Assembly: GCA_902493515.1 (NCBI GenBank)
Contig: CABUPE010000049.1
Location: forward strand, 1-5,549
Reading direction: 5' to 3'
From: an uncultured Collinsella sp.
GTDB taxonomy: Bacteria > Actinomycetota > Coriobacteriia > Coriobacteriales > Coriobacteriaceae
Length of the DNA stretch: 5,549 bases
This document shows positions 5,405 to 5,549 of the stretch, one piece after another. The position numbers and the translations under genes are program-made. Numbering within the stretch: the first letter of the stretch is position 1; each line of letters starts with the position of its first letter. Under the pieces are notes generated by a model, which saw only the letters and a program-made list of their open reading frames with translations, ran no database searches and was not told where the DNA came from.

Positions 5405-5463
5405 ACAAAACTATCGGTTTATTTGCCCAGATGTTCAAACAATCGTTAGAATAGTCATTACTA

Positions 5464-5534
5464 AACGTGCGCAATTACAGATTGCGCAGATACGTTACGG
5501 GCTTTAGCCTGTGCGGGGCGCGCAGCGCGCCGCA
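5464..5534. repeat. Run of three adjoining hairpins near the right edge
   Basis: Hairpin 1: TGCGCAAT (5468-5475) with ATTGCGCA (5481-5488), loop TACAG, extended by AACG (5464-5467) with CGTT (5493-5496) past a GATA bulge. Hairpin 2: ACGGGC (5497-5502) with GCCTGT (5507-5512), loop TTTA, one G:T wobble. Hairpin 3: TGCG (5512-5515) with CGCA (5531-5534), enclosing self-complementary GCGC-rich DNA. The final bases ACCACCCGC look like the left half of a fourth. Such packed hairpins occur at IS200/IS605 ends and in structured leaders; the window stops before this can be decided. Confidence 0.55.
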
Positions 5535-5549
5535 TCAGAAACCACCCGC

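Larger units (their letters stand above)
5085..5549. other. AT-rich non-coding stretch with hairpins
   Basis: No gene can be supported in these 465 bases. The central part (roughly 5140-5460) is strikingly AT-rich against the GC-rich genes to the left. Visible structures: GATGAG/CTCATC with outer CTACC/GGTAG (5163-5200, AGTTT bulge); TGACC/GGTCA (5219-5238); GGTAA/TTACC (5316-5330); and the sites listed separately. The composition suggests either a long regulatory region for a gene beyond the window or the border of acquired DNA. Confidence 0.6.

Noticed and set aside
5112..5487. GCAATCTG at 5113-5120 and its inverse at 5479-5486, considered as element ends around the AT-rich stretch
   Set aside because: Eight matching bases over this distance are easily due to chance, and neither copy is accompanied by a target duplication or transposase.
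5512..5549. A hammerhead-like ribozyme core (CTGATG on the minus strand, CAGAAAC on the plus strand)
   Set aside because: The required spacing of CUGAUGA, a stem, and GAAA is not met on either strand.

Overview
The window looks like chromosomal DNA of a high-GC Gram-positive anaerobe, most likely a Coriobacteriia member of the Collinsella type. This rests on GC-rich codon use, strong GGAGG-type ribosome binding sites, the protein sequences, and the intergenic palindromes built on ACCATCACAACATTCGA and CACAAAGGGGACAGGC, which I associate with such genomes. The genus is an inference from memory, not a search result. All four genes lie on the plus strand.

Layout. Bases 1-247 hold no gene I can support, only two small palindromes (52-96) and a half copy of an inverted-repeat element (122-148). 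Gene 1 (248-1285) encodes a 345-residue protein resembling the C-terminal part of AbiEi-family proteins joined to a DUF559/Vsr-like nuclease-fold domain; no partner toxin is visible. It is bracketed by a 23-bp direct repeat, the right copy being one arm of a complete nested inverted repeat (1326-1386). A promoter-like site then leads into a two-gene molybdenum-cofactor operon: moaA (1519-2574, GTG start) and, 4 nt later, a gene fusing MoaC and MobB in one 434-residue chain (2579-3883). MoaA and MoaC act in succession to turn GTP into cyclic pyranopterin monophosphate. MobB is the GTP-binding partner of the last step, nucleotide attachment to molybdopterin. Genes for molybdopterin synthase (MoaD/MoaE), metal insertion (MoeA) and MobA are not in the window.

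The 332 bases from 3884 to 4215 hold no gene. They carry four hairpins in a row: a terminator, a 44-bp terminator-like hairpin, a second nested inverted repeat, and a near-identical copy of the 44-bp hairpin exactly 147 bp after the first. A promoter-like site for the next gene follows. That gene (4216-5037) is a Cof-type HAD-superfamily hydrolase.

From about 5085 to the right edge (5549) the DNA turns markedly AT-rich and I find no gene. It contains several hairpins, a TGTTTA-N5-TGTTTA direct repeat and, at the edge, a run of adjacent hairpins that could be the end of an IS200/IS605-like element or of a structured leader.

The most unusual points are the nested inverted-repeat family with apparent compensatory base changes, its placement on both sides of a nuclease-fold gene, and the MoaC-MobB fusion. 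I cannot prove a new system from this window alone.
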